Positions 20,715-29,507 of a DNA stretch of 38,023 nucleotides are shown piece by piece; positions within the stretch are counted from its first letter, which is position 1; every line of letters starts with the position of its first letter. The notes under the pieces were generated by a model. That model searched no databases and was not told the DNA's origin. It saw only the letters and a list, made by a program, of their open reading frames with translations. Position numbers and translations under genes: made by a program. Source of the DNA: a virus; the IMG/VR virus record IMGVR_UViG_3300031839_000243, positions 1 to 38,023 of that record; one strand, written 5' to 3'.

Positions 20715-23700
20715 GTGGCAGGTATAAAAGATTATTCAACAACACAAATAAACAATACAGACTTAAATGGTATTTCAGTTGCAGAAGGGATGTTACCTTC
20801 TAATCTAAACAATGCAATTAGAGCATTGATGAAAAATACTAGAGAATGGTTTAATGATTCTCAATGGGTTGAATATGGAGATGGAGATGGAGCTTATACT
20901 GCTGCTTACGCATCAGCTACTTCTTTTACAATTGCTGGTGTTGATGTAACTCCAATTTACCATGAAGGCAGAAGAATAAAATTAATAGCTAGTACACCTG
21001 GAACTATTTATGGAACAATTAGTTCTTCAACTTTTTCAACTAACACAACTGTTAATGTAACTTGGGATAGTGGTTCATTATCTAATGAAGCAATCACTAA
21101 TGTTTATATTGGTGCTTTATCAAAAACAAATAATTCTTTACCAACTGGTGTTATTGCTACTGCAACTTTAGCAGATGGTTCAGTTACTACAATTAAAATT
21201 GCTGATAGTGCTGTTACTACTGCAAAGATAAATGATGCTGCTGTAACTAATGCTAAACTTGGTGCAGACTCTGTAAATGGAAGTAAGATTGCAGATGATA
21301 GTATAGATTCAGAACATTATGTAGATGGTTCAATAGACACAGCTCATATTGCAGACTCACAAATCACAACTGCTAAAATTGCAAACTCAAATGTAACTAC
21401 AGCAAAAGTTGCAGACAGTAATATTACCACAGCAAAAATAGCTGATAGTAATGTAACTACAGCTAAGATAGCAGATTCAAATGTCACAACAGCTAAAATT
21501 GCTGCTGATGCAATTGATGGAACTAAAATAGCTGACGATAGTATTAATAGTGAGCATTATGTAGATGGATCTATAGACACACAACATATTGCTGATTCTC
21601 AAATCACTACTGCAAAGATTGCTGACTCTAATGTGACAACTGCTAAGATTGCTGATTCAAATGTTACGACTGCAAAAATTGCAGATAGCAATATCACTAC
21701 TGCTAAAATTAATAATGATGCTGTTACAATAGATAAAATTGCAGATGCAGTTATTGTAACTAATGCTGAAGCATCAGGACATACGCCAGATGATGTTACA
21801 TTCTTAACTACATCAGCAAGTGATAGTTTATATTTTAGACAAGATAGTTCTGAAACAATTAACTCAGGTCAAACTTGGTCTGGTTCAGATTCTTTTATTG
21901 CAACTACTGCTGCTATAGATGCTAGAGTAATTGATTTAGTAGATGATGTTGGAGGATTTTTTCCAATATCAAGCGAAACAAATTTTCCAAATACAAACCC
22001 AGATGTAAATGATGGTGCTGGTACAATTGTATCCATTAAAGAAATGGCAACTACAAGAACTCCAAGTGGAGGAACAGTTACTATTGCTGGTGGTACAGTT
22101 GGAGGATCTACTGTAACTATCACAGGATGTGGTTCTACAGTTTTAACTGCTGGTTTTGGTGTTCTTGTTGAAACAACTTCAACACTTAATACTTATACTT
22201 TTCATAGATTAGTTCCAAAGGCAACTGAAGTTACAACTGTTGCCGCTATTTCATCTGATATTACTGCTGTTGCAGGTATAACATCTGATGTATCAAGCGT
22301 TGCTGCAATAGATACAGATGTAAGTTCGGTAGCTGCTATTGATAGTAATGTTACAACAGTTGCTGGTTCAATTTCAAATGTTAATACAACAGCAGCAAAT
22401 ATTACTGATGTAAATACTTTTGCAGTTAGATATAGAATAGGATCAAGTAATCCAACTACTTCATTAGATGAAGGAGATTTATTTTTTAATACTACTGACA
22501 ATGAACTAAAATTTTACAATGGTTCTGCTTGGTCAACTATTCAAGGTGGAATATCAAATGTAGTAGATGATGTAACTCCACAATTAGGTGGAAACCTAGA
22601 TTTAAACTCAAACAATATAACAGGTACAGGAAATATTGATAATGTAGGTACAATCACTACAGATGGATTAACTGTTGCTGGTAATGTTAGTGTAGATGGT
22701 GGCACAATCAAACTAGATGGTAATTATCCTGTAGGAACAAATAACGTAGCTTTAGGAGATGGTGCTTTAGATGATGGAAGTTTAAGTGGTGGCTACAATG
22801 TTGCTATAGGTTCAAGTGCATTAACATCTAACACTACAGGAATACAAAACATAGCAGTTGGTTTTGATTCTCTAGGCGATAATACAACAGGAAGATATAA
22901 TACAGGTTTAGGTCATGGTGCTTTAGCATTGAATACCACAACTTGTTATAATACAGCAGTAGGTTATGCTTCACTTAATAATAATACAGGTTCAAATAAT
23001 ACTGCATTAGGTACGTCATCACTTCAATCTAACACAACAGGTTCAGAAAACACAGCTGTTGGTAGAGAAGCATTAAAAGTAAATACTACAGGTGCGTCTA
23101 ACACTGCTATGGGAGAAGAAGCACTTAAAAATAATTCAACAGCATCTAACAATACAGCAATCGGTAGATGTGCTTTACATTTAAATACTACAGCAAGTGA
23201 TAACACAGCCGTAGGTTATCTATCTTTATGTACTAATACAACAGGAACATTAAATACAGGAATAGGTACTTGTTCACTTCAACGTAATACAACAGGTTCT
23301 AATAATACAGGATTAGGTAGAAATTCTCTTTTTAATAACACCACTGCAAATAATAATACTGGAATAGGTTATAGGTCATTAAATGAAAATACTACAGGTG
23401 CATCTAATACAGCAATAGGTTCTGATGCTTTATTTAACAACACAACAGCTTCTAATAACACAGCAATAGGATTGTGTGCTTTATGTGCTAATACGACAGC
23501 TAATAATAATACAGCAATTGGTAGTTTTTCAATAGCATCAAACACAACAGGAACTAGCAATACAGCAGTAGGTTATTCATCTTTATATAGTAATACAACA
23601 GCAGATAGCAATACAGCTTTTGGTCATGTTACTTTACAATTTAATACAACAGGTGCTAGTAATACTGCTGTTGGTAGAGGTGCTTTACAATGTAACACCA

Positions 23701-26483
23701 CAGCTGACAACAATACAGCTGTGGGATTTTGTTCTTTAAGAAATAATACGACAGGTACAAATAACACAGCAGTTGGTTCTTGTTCTTTATGTGCTAACAC
23801 AACAGGCTGTTCTAATAGTGCTTTTGGTATACGTTCTTTACAAAACAATACGACAGGATTCAGAAATACAGCACTTGGATATAATGCTTTACTATATAAT
23901 ACTGAGGGTTCAACCAATGAAGCCATTGGTTATCAAGCCTTGAGAGACAACACTACTGGCAGTGGAAATATTGCGCTAGGTTCAAGGTCTCTAGAATCTA
24001 ACGAAACAGGTGTTAATAATATAGCGATTGGTATTTCATCTCAATTAGTTGCTACAGGAAACAACAATATTGCAATCGGTTGTGGTTCAATGATTAATAC
24101 CACAACACCAAATGATAATACTGCTGTAGGTTTTAGAACAATGCAAGGGAATACTACAGGGTGTCGAAATTCTGCTTATGGTAGTCTTTCTTTATGTAAA
24201 AACACTACAGGAGATAGAAATACAGCATATGGTTATGCTTCTTTATTTTCTAATACAACAGCTTCAAACAACACAGCTGTTGGTTTCTGTTCATTAAATG
24301 CTAATACGACAGGTATTTGTAATGTATCTGTGGGTGCTTTTTCTTTACTTTCTAATCAAACAGGAACTAATTTAACTGGCATAGGGTTTAATACTTTAAA
24401 ATCAACCACAGTAAGTGATAACACAGCAATCGGTAGAGATTCTATGTGTGCAAACACAACTGGTTCATCTAATACAGCAGTAGGAGTTAATTCGTTAAAA
24501 ACTAATACGACAGGTACACAAAACATAGTTATGGGTCAAGCATCATTAGATGCTAATACGACAGGAAGCTGTAATACTGCAATAGGAAGAAGTGCTTTAG
24601 GTTCTAACACAACAGCTTCTAACAACACAGCAGTTGGTTATGAAGCTATGTGTGATAATACTACAGGACATTCAAACACTGCTTTTGGATACTCTGCTTT
24701 ATGTGATAACACTACAGGGATTGGTAATACTTCGATTGGTTGGAGAGCAATGTTTAGAAATACTACTAATGGGTGTAACACAGCAGTAGGTTATCAAGCT
24801 CTATCATTTAATTATCAAGGAGAAGGAAATACAGCTTTAGGTGCTTGTACTTTAAGAACTGCTGGTCAAGGAGTTACTTCAAGTAATAATACAGCAGTAG
24901 GTTTCATGGCATTACAATCTACTGATTCTGGAGATAATAATACAGCTGTAGGTTTTTGTTCTTTAGAATCAAATACATCAGCTTCTAATAACACAGCAGT
25001 AGGTTATAATTCACTTTGTGCTAATACGACAGGAACAGCTAATTTAGCAGTGGGTACTTGTGCTTTAAAAAATAATACAGCAAGTTATAACACAGCATTA
25101 GGTACAGGTGCTGGTGTAGCTACTACAACAGGAGCTCAAAATACTGTTGTTGGATTTCAAGCATTAAGAGAAAATACTACAGGTGGAAATAATGTTGCTG
25201 TTGGACTTTATGCATTACAACAAAACACAACAGCTTCAAATAATACAGCTGTTGGTTTAAGTTCTTTATCTGCTAATACGACAGGAATTCAAAACGTAGC
25301 AATTGGAAAAGATGCTTTATTATCTAACACAACAGCACAGGATAACACAGCAGTAGGTTATCAATCTTTATGTGCTAACACTACAGGTCAGTTTAATATA
25401 GCAATCGGTAAACTTTCATTATGTTCTAATACAACAGCATCTAATAATATAGCTTTAGGTAATGCTTCTTTAAAGTCTAACACTACAGGTACTCAAAACT
25501 CTGCATTAGGAAGAAGTGCTTTATATTCTAACACCACAGCTTCCAACAACACAGCTGTAGGTTATGAATCTTTAGTAGCTAATATAACAGGTAATAAAAA
25601 CATAGCAGTAGGAACTCAATCTCTATATAATAATACTACAGCCTCAAACAACACAGCAGTAGGTTTTGAATCTTTAAAAGCTAATACGACAGGTGCAAAT
25701 AACACAGCACTAGGTCATATAGCTTTATGTTCTAATACAACAGCTTCTGATAGTGTTGCTGTTGGAGATTATGCACTTAGATCAAACACAACAGGTGCAA
25801 ATAATGTTAGTATAGGTGTTAATGCATTGGGTTCTAATACAACAGCTTCTTGCAATACAGCTGTTGGTAGAAGTGCTTTAGCAGCTAACACAACAGGTAC
25901 ACAAAATACTGCAGTAGGTTGGTCTGCGTTAAATGATGTTACAACAGGAAATTATAACGTAGGAGTTGGTAGAGGAGCAGCTTCTGTTGTTACTACAGGA
26001 AGTAATAATACAGCAATGGGTTATAATGCTGGTGGAAGTTTAACAACTGGTCAAGAAAATTTATTATTAGGGGTAAATGCAGGTAAATCAACATCTCCAT
26101 TTACAGTAACAACACAAGGTTGTAGAATTGTTCTTGGTCATAACAGTATTACTAATGCTTATGTAAAAGTTGCTTGGACAGTAACTTCAGATTTAAGAGA
26201 TAAAACAGAAATTGCAGATGTACCTCATGGTTTAGGTTTTGTAGATAAATTAAAACCAGTTAGTTTTAAATTTAAAAAATCAAGAGAAGATGATACTCCA
26301 CATGGTACTAAACATTATGGATTTTTAGCACAAGACATACTTGAACTTGAGGGAGACAACAATGTTATTATTGATAATGAACAACCAGAAAAACTAAAAT
26401 ACAAAGGCGAACATTTAGTTCCTGTATTAGTCAATGCAATAAAAGAGTTGAAAAAAGAAATAGACCTATTAAAAAACAAATAA
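20715..26483 (+). CDS. Giant tail fibre with beta-roll repeats and S74 self-cleaving chaperone
   Basis: The 1922-aa protein starts with GTG, supported by AGGAGA upstream. Residues 1-145 are the virion-attachment domain common to marine podovirus fibres (DYSTTQINNTDLNG, LPSNLNNAIRALMKNTREW). Residues 145-345 are 10-residue repeats (ADSNVTTAKI type). Residues 500-570 are VAAIDTDVSS-type repeats, and 575-610 a small domain (DEGDLFFNTTDNELKFYNGS). Residues 677-1790 hold about 66 copies of a 17-residue repeat (NTAVGYxSLxxNTTGxx), a YadA-head-like left-handed beta-roll. The C terminus is a Peptidase_S74 chaperone with Ser1825 and Lys1830 in SDLRDK as the cleavage dyad, releasing itself after trimer folding. 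It probably binds the host receptor. Confidence 0.9.
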   Translation: MAGIKDYSTTQINNTDLNGISVAEGMLPSNLNNAIRALMKNTREWFNDSQWVEYGDGDGAYTAAYASATSFTIAGVDVTPIYHEGRRIKLIASTPGTIYGTISSSTFSTNTTVNVTWDSGSLSNEAITNVYIGALSKTNNSLPTGVIATATLADGSVTTIKIADSAVTTAKINDAAVTNAKLGADSVNGSKIADDSIDSEHYVDGSIDTAHIADSQITTAKIANSNVTTAKVADSNITTAKIADSNVTTAKIADSNVTTAKIAADAIDGTKIADDSINSEHYVDGSIDTQHIADSQITTAKIADSNVTTAKIADSNVTTAKIADSNITTAKINNDAVTIDKIADAVIVTNAEASGHTPDDVTFLTTSASDSLYFRQDSSETINSGQTWSGSDSFIATTAAIDARVIDLVDDVGGFFPISSETNFPNTNPDVNDGAGTIVSIKEMATTRTPSGGTVTIAGGTVGGSTVTITGCGSTVLTAGFGVLVETTSTLNTYTFHRLVPKATEVTTVAAISSDITAVAGITSDVSSVAAIDTDVSSVAAIDSNVTTVAGSISNVNTTAANITDVNTFAVRYRIGSSNPTTSLDEGDLFFNTTDNELKFYNGSAWSTIQGGISNVVDDVTPQLGGNLDLNSNNITGTGNIDNVGTITTDGLTVAGNVSVDGGTIKLDGNYPVGTNNVALGDGALDDGSLSGGYNVAIGSSALTSNTTGIQNIAVGFDSLGDNTTGRYNTGLGHGALALNTTTCYNTAVGYASLNNNTGSNNTALGTSSLQSNTTGSENTAVGREALKVNTTGASNTAMGEEALKNNSTASNNTAIGRCALHLNTTASDNTAVGYLSLCTNTTGTLNTGIGTCSLQRNTTGSNNTGLGRNSLFNNTTANNNTGIGYRSLNENTTGASNTAIGSDALFNNTTASNNTAIGLCALCANTTANNNTAIGSFSIASNTTGTSNTAVGYSSLYSNTTADSNTAFGHVTLQFNTTGASNTAVGRGALQCNTTADNNTAVGFCSLRNNTTGTNNTAVGSCSLCANTTGCSNSAFGIRSLQNNTTGFRNTALGYNALLYNTEGSTNEAIGYQALRDNTTGSGNIALGSRSLESNETGVNNIAIGISSQLVATGNNNIAIGCGSMINTTTPNDNTAVGFRTMQGNTTGCRNSAYGSLSLCKNTTGDRNTAYGYASLFSNTTASNNTAVGFCSLNANTTGICNVSVGAFSLLSNQTGTNLTGIGFNTLKSTTVSDNTAIGRDSMCANTTGSSNTAVGVNSLKTNTTGTQNIVMGQASLDANTTGSCNTAIGRSALGSNTTASNNTAVGYEAMCDNTTGHSNTAFGYSALCDNTTGIGNTSIGWRAMFRNTTNGCNTAVGYQALSFNYQGEGNTALGACTLRTAGQGVTSSNNTAVGFMALQSTDSGDNNTAVGFCSLESNTSASNNTAVGYNSLCANTTGTANLAVGTCALKNNTASYNTALGTGAGVATTTGAQNTVVGFQALRENTTGGNNVAVGLYALQQNTTASNNTAVGLSSLSANTTGIQNVAIGKDALLSNTTAQDNTAVGYQSLCANTTGQFNIAIGKLSLCSNTTASNNIALGNASLKSNTTGTQNSALGRSALYSNTTASNNTAVGYESLVANITGNKNIAVGTQSLYNNTTASNNTAVGFESLKANTTGANNTALGHIALCSNTTASDSVAVGDYALRSNTTGANNVSIGVNALGSNTTASCNTAVGRSALAANTTGTQNTAVGWSALNDVTTGNYNVGVGRGAASVVTTGSNNTAMGYNAGGSLTTGQENLLLGVNAGKSTSPFTVTTQGCRIVLGHNSITNAYVKVAWTVTSDLRDKTEIADVPHGLGFVDKLKPVSFKFKKSREDDTPHGTKHYGFLAQDILELEGDNNVIIDNEQPEKLKYKGEHLVPVLVNAIKELKKEIDLLKNK
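22743..26090 (+). repeat. About 66 in-frame 51-bp repeats coding the fibre shaft
   Basis: The DNA repeats every 51 bases (17 codons) with the consensus N-T-A-V-G-x-x-S/A-L-x-x-N-T-T-G/A-x-x. Three or four units are one residue shorter and one or two are longer. Codons for identical residues differ between units, so the array is old and under protein-level selection rather than a recent expansion. The variable positions (after Gly and before Asn) would point outward on a beta-roll. Long minus-strand frames here are by-products of the repeat. Confidence 0.92.
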
Positions 26484-27361
26484 TGAATACATATGTAGTA
26501 GAGGGTGGTGTTGGAAAATGCACAGCTTTTACCTCTTTAATCCCAAAGCTAAAACAAAAATCCGAAGTACAAATATACACACCTTACATAGATTGCTTTG
26601 CAAATAACCCAGATGTAAAACTTGTTCTTGAACAAACATTACCTTTGCAAGACCCAAGAATAATGGCATCTGATAATATCTATTATTGCGAACCTTACAA
26701 ATCTAATTTTCAATTTGGTAAGCAACATATTATTGAAAGTTATTGTGAGCATCATAATGTTAAATTTGATAAATCTATGACACCTAAATTATATACAGAA
26801 CAACATAAAGCATCTGTTAATAAATGGTTAGGAGATAATAATATTGGTAAATATATTTTAATTCAATTTTCTGGTGGACAACCACAGATGGGATTTAATG
26901 CAAACAATCAATATACAAATATAAATCCTAATAGAAATTATCAACCATTCTTAGCACAACAAGTTATTAATATGTTAAGAGAAGAATATCCAGATACAAC
27001 TATTATTAATTGTGTGTTACCTAACGAACCATATTATCAAGGTACAATTAGATGTGATTTACATTGGTCACAGATACATGAATTATTAAAAGGTGCAGAG
27101 GGTTTTATAAGTATAGATAGTTGCCTACAACATTTTTCAGCATCAGCAGAAAAGCATGGTGTTGTAATATGGGGTTCAACTAGATGGACACAGTTTGGCT
27201 ATTCACATAACAAAAACCTACAATTCCACATGAAAGATAAATGGAATGAAACAAAATTCATTGATAGTGACCCTAGAAACAACATGGTTGAACCTAAATT
27301 AATTATTGATGAATACAAAAAACTTGATAAAACTAAACCAGTTGCCTGTGCAACACAATAA
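26483..27361 (+). CDS. Glycosyltransferase, GT9/heptosyltransferase-like
   Basis: The 292-aa protein has GT-B features. A Gly-rich N terminus (VVEGGVGKCTAFTSLIPKL) is followed by a Rossmann-type second half with YILIQFSGGQP, a strand-helix near TIINCVLPNEPYY and GFISIDSCLQHFSASA (Asp212, His217), then VVIWGSTRW. This is the nucleotide-sugar part of ADP-heptose-type transferases. It starts on the stop of the fibre gene (TAATG), so the two are co-translated. It may modify the Thr/Asn-rich fibre or host surface sugars; the substrate is unknown. Confidence 0.72.
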   Translation: MNTYVVEGGVGKCTAFTSLIPKLKQKSEVQIYTPYIDCFANNPDVKLVLEQTLPLQDPRIMASDNIYYCEPYKSNFQFGKQHIIESYCEHHNVKFDKSMTPKLYTEQHKASVNKWLGDNNIGKYILIQFSGGQPQMGFNANNQYTNINPNRNYQPFLAQQVINMLREEYPDTTIINCVLPNEPYYQGTIRCDLHWSQIHELLKGAEGFISIDSCLQHFSASAEKHGVVIWGSTRWTQFGYSHNKNLQFHMKDKWNETKFIDSDPRNNMVEPKLIIDEYKKLDKTKPVACATQ

Positions 27362-27373
27362 TAGGAGACAATT

Positions 27374-27622
27374 ATGGAAGACGAAACAAGAAATGCAGAA
27401 CAATTAGCACAAGACTATACAGCTATGGGTCATTCTGTAGATTTAATCAATGGTATCATTGATGGAACGCAAATGGCAGATGAATCTACTGAAGATAAAC
27501 AAGATGCTGTAAGAAGAAACAAAGAACATCTTGAGTTAATGGTAGCAAAAGATGATTGGGGTTCTGAAGATATGACTTCAGTTAATTCAGCAATCGCATC
27601 AGCTACAACTTACTTAGGATAA
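27374..27622 (+). CDS. 82-aa acidic protein, unknown
   Basis: The helical acidic protein (EDETRNAEQLAQDYTAMGHS ... SVNSAIASATTYLG) follows the glycosyltransferase with a good ribosome site (ATAGGAGA). Similar small proteins follow fibre genes of marine phages. A virion or fibre-assembly role is possible. Confidence 0.68.
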   Translation: MEDETRNAEQLAQDYTAMGHSVDLINGIIDGTQMADESTEDKQDAVRRNKEHLELMVAKDDWGSEDMTSVNSAIASATTYLG

Positions 27623-27625
27623 TTT

Positions 27626-27844
27626 ATGAACTTTAAATTTGACGACAAAGACTACGATAGCGATAAGCTATCTGATAATGGCAAATTATATTTAGGTAAG
27701 TTACAGAATATAAATACCAAAGAACAACAAATCTCTTTAGAGTTTCAAGATTTAAATATTTTAAAATCTAAATATACTGAGCTGTTAAAAGCTGAACTTC
27801 CTAAAGATGAGAAAGTAAAAGAAGATAAGGCAGAAGTTAAATAA
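27626..27844 (+). CDS. DUF6447-like small protein
   Basis: The 72-aa protein begins MNFKFDDKDYDSDKLSDNGK and continues LYLGKLQNIN then a charged helix. The FDDKxYDxxxL-x-xxGK...LQ pattern agrees with a small family known from marine cyanophages. Function is unknown; a role beside tail fibres is suggested by its position. Confidence 0.65.
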   Translation: MNFKFDDKDYDSDKLSDNGKLYLGKLQNINTKEQQISLEFQDLNILKSKYTELLKAELPKDEKVKEDKAEVK

Positions 27845-27859
27845 GTTTAATAATTCTAA

Positions 27860-28198
27860 ATGGCTAATATATATAAAAACGCACAGTTTAATTTAACTAC
27901 TACTGCTAAAACAGATGTATATACAGTACCTACAAGTAGAACAGCTTTAATGAAAGTTGTTCATACAGCTAATTATGGAGCAGGAAATACTGTAGTAAAA
28001 GGATATATATATGATAGTTCTGCATCAACAGAATATCAAATAGATCAACATACTATAGCTGCTGGTAATTCACAAGATTTAGGTGATGGAGTTTTAGTTT
28101 TAGAGTCAGGAGATATATATAGATTAGAAGCAAGTAGTGCTAATTCTATTAGTGGCAGTTGTTCTATATTAGAAATATTTGACGAAAAAAGTGCATAA
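27860..28198 (+). CDS. Small beta-rich virion protein
   Basis: The 112-aa protein ANIYKNAQFNLTTTAKTDVY continues with TVPTSRTALMKVVHTANY, VLVLESGDIYRLEASS and SCSILEIFD. This beta-sandwich-like layout is shared by small structural proteins of marine T7-like phages. There is no clear ribosome site. An AT-rich stem-loop follows its stop codon. Confidence 0.68.
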   Translation: MANIYKNAQFNLTTTAKTDVYTVPTSRTALMKVVHTANYGAGNTVVKGYIYDSSASTEYQIDQHTIAAGNSQDLGDGVLVLESGDIYRLEASSANSISGSCSILEIFDEKSA

Positions 28199-28199
28199 T

Positions 28200-28226
28200 T
28201 ATATTGTTGTTTTTATCAATAATATA
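28200..28226 (+). terminator. AT-rich stem-loop, possible attenuator
   Basis: TATATTGTTG and CAATAATATA form a 10-bp stem with one G-U pair around a T-rich 7-base loop, 2 bases after a stop codon and 8 bases before the next ATG. The stem is weak and has no T-run, so partial attenuation or translational masking of the next start are the likely roles. Confidence 0.4.
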
Positions 28227-28234
28227 ATATATTT

Positions 28235-28678
28235 ATGAATTTAGTACGAATACCAATTCAAGAACTTGATAAAGTTTGGAGTATGATTGAAAAGGATATT
28301 AAATCAGCTCTTGCATACTCAAGTCAACTTACCGATTCAGATTTTGTTTTTGACCTTGCTAAAGAAGGAAAATTCCAAATTTGGGTACTATGGGATAAAG
28401 AACAAAAAAAAACTGAGCAAAAGTATTTTGGTGTCGTAGTTACTGAATTGATAAAAAGAAAATTTGGTAAAGTTTGTCATATCTATATTATGACTGGCAG
28501 ACAAAGACATAAGTGGCAACACTTAATTAGTGAAGTAGAAAATTTTGCTAAAGAAGAAGGTTGCAAAATGATGGAACTGATTGCTAGACCAGGATGGCAA
28601 AAAGTTTTAAATTTATTTGATTACAAACGAACCCATGTAGTCTTAGAAAAAAAAATTAAACAGGAGAATAAAATATGA
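28235..28678 (+). CDS. GNAT-fold-like phage protein (gp13-like)
   Basis: The 147-aa protein has the GNAT-like order of strands and helices: KFQIWVLWDKEQ, KYFGVVVTELI, KVCHIYIMTGRQ, then the helix HLISEVENFAKEEGCKMMEL and RPGWQKVLNLFDYKRTHVVL. The C-terminal GW-x-VL...Y-x-x-x-x-V-x-LEK pattern is typical of a family encoded before internal virion proteins in podoviruses. Acetyl-CoA binding is not evident, so the enzyme role is open. Confidence 0.68.
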   Translation: MNLVRIPIQELDKVWSMIEKDIKSALAYSSQLTDSDFVFDLAKEGKFQIWVLWDKEQKKTEQKYFGVVVTELIKRKFGKVCHIYIMTGRQRHKWQHLISEVENFAKEEGCKMMELIARPGWQKVLNLFDYKRTHVVLEKKIKQENKI

Positions 28679-29388
28679 GTTTTGGCGGAGGATCTTCAGG
28701 AGGAAGCACAACATCAGAAGTAACACCTTATTCAGCAGCAGAACCACAATTAGGTCAAATTTTATCTGAAGCACAACAGTTATATGGTCAAGGTGTTGGT
28801 GCAGCAGGATATGTTCCACCTACTCAACAAACTTTAACTGGACTTGCAGGACAAGAAGCATTAGGCACAGCTGCTCAACAACAAATGGCAGCAACATTAG
28901 GTGGTCAATATTTAAATCCTTTCTTAGCTCCCTTAATACAAAAAACTGGTGCTGATATTGCAACATCAGTTCAATCACAATTTTCAGGTGCTGGTAGAAC
29001 ACCAACAAGTCCTATGGCACAACAACAAGCATTATCACAAGTAGCACAAGCTGCTTTACCTTTAGCTTTTCAAGAATATGGAACTGAAAGAGGAAGACAA
29101 TTAGGTCTTGCTACTCAACTTCCTTCAGTATTCCAAACTGGTCAACAATTAGAAGCTATTCAAAGACAACAACAATTAGCTCCAGCTCAAGCATTACAAC
29201 AATACGCAGGTTTCGTATCACCAATTGCTTCTGGTTTTCCAACAACTGTAGGATCACAACAAGTACAAGCTAATCCATTTTCTACTACATTAGGTGGTGC
29301 TTTAGTTGGTTCTCAATTAGGAACAGTTGCTGGTATTCCAGGTGCATTACTTGGCGGTGGTTTAGGATTATTAGGAGGACTGTTATAA
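28675..29388 (+). CDS. Putative internal virion / ejection protein, Gln-rich
   Basis: The 237-aa protein starts with a Gly/Ser stretch and is then rich in Gln, Ala and Leu with helices (AEPQLGQILSEAQQLYGQGV, QQQALSQVAQAALPLAFQEY). It ends in a glycine zipper (GALVGSQLGTVAGIPGALLG) that could insert in membrane. Position after the tail genes and composition suggest a protein ejected with the DNA to help cross the envelope. No specific family is confirmed. Confidence 0.62.
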   Translation: MSFGGGSSGGSTTSEVTPYSAAEPQLGQILSEAQQLYGQGVGAAGYVPPTQQTLTGLAGQEALGTAAQQQMAATLGGQYLNPFLAPLIQKTGADIATSVQSQFSGAGRTPTSPMAQQQALSQVAQAALPLAFQEYGTERGRQLGLATQLPSVFQTGQQLEAIQRQQQLAPAQALQQYAGFVSPIASGFPTTVGSQQVQANPFSTTLGGALVGSQLGTVAGIPGALLGGGLGLLGGLL

Positions 29389-29498
29389 TGGATAAATTAA
29401 GAAAAATTTATTACGATCTTGAAACTAAAGTAAAAGCAAAACCTACTAAACATATTATTGCTTTATATATTTTAGTTATCATTTCAATTATTCTATAA
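29388..29498 (+). CDS. 36-aa single-span membrane peptide
   Basis: The peptide has a basic N terminus (MDKLRKIYYDLETKVKAKPT) and then one hydrophobic span (HIIALYILVIISIIL). Its ATG overlaps the previous stop codon (TAATG) and it lies exactly between two virion genes. Function is unknown. Confidence 0.58.
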   Translation: MDKLRKIYYDLETKVKAKPTKHIIALYILVIISIIL

Positions 29499-29507
29499 GG
29501 AGTTTAT

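Noticed and set aside
21869-23926. Long minus-strand open frames opposite the fibre gene
   Set aside because: They arise because the repeat codons give few stops on the other strand; composition is repetitive Val/Ala/Leu and no ribosome sites or gene context support them.
22743-26090. Regular 51-bp repeats that could look like a CRISPR array or satellite
   Set aside because: The repeats are in frame with one long gene, encode a 17-residue beta-roll motif and vary at synonymous positions; there are no unique spacers between conserved repeats and no cas genes.
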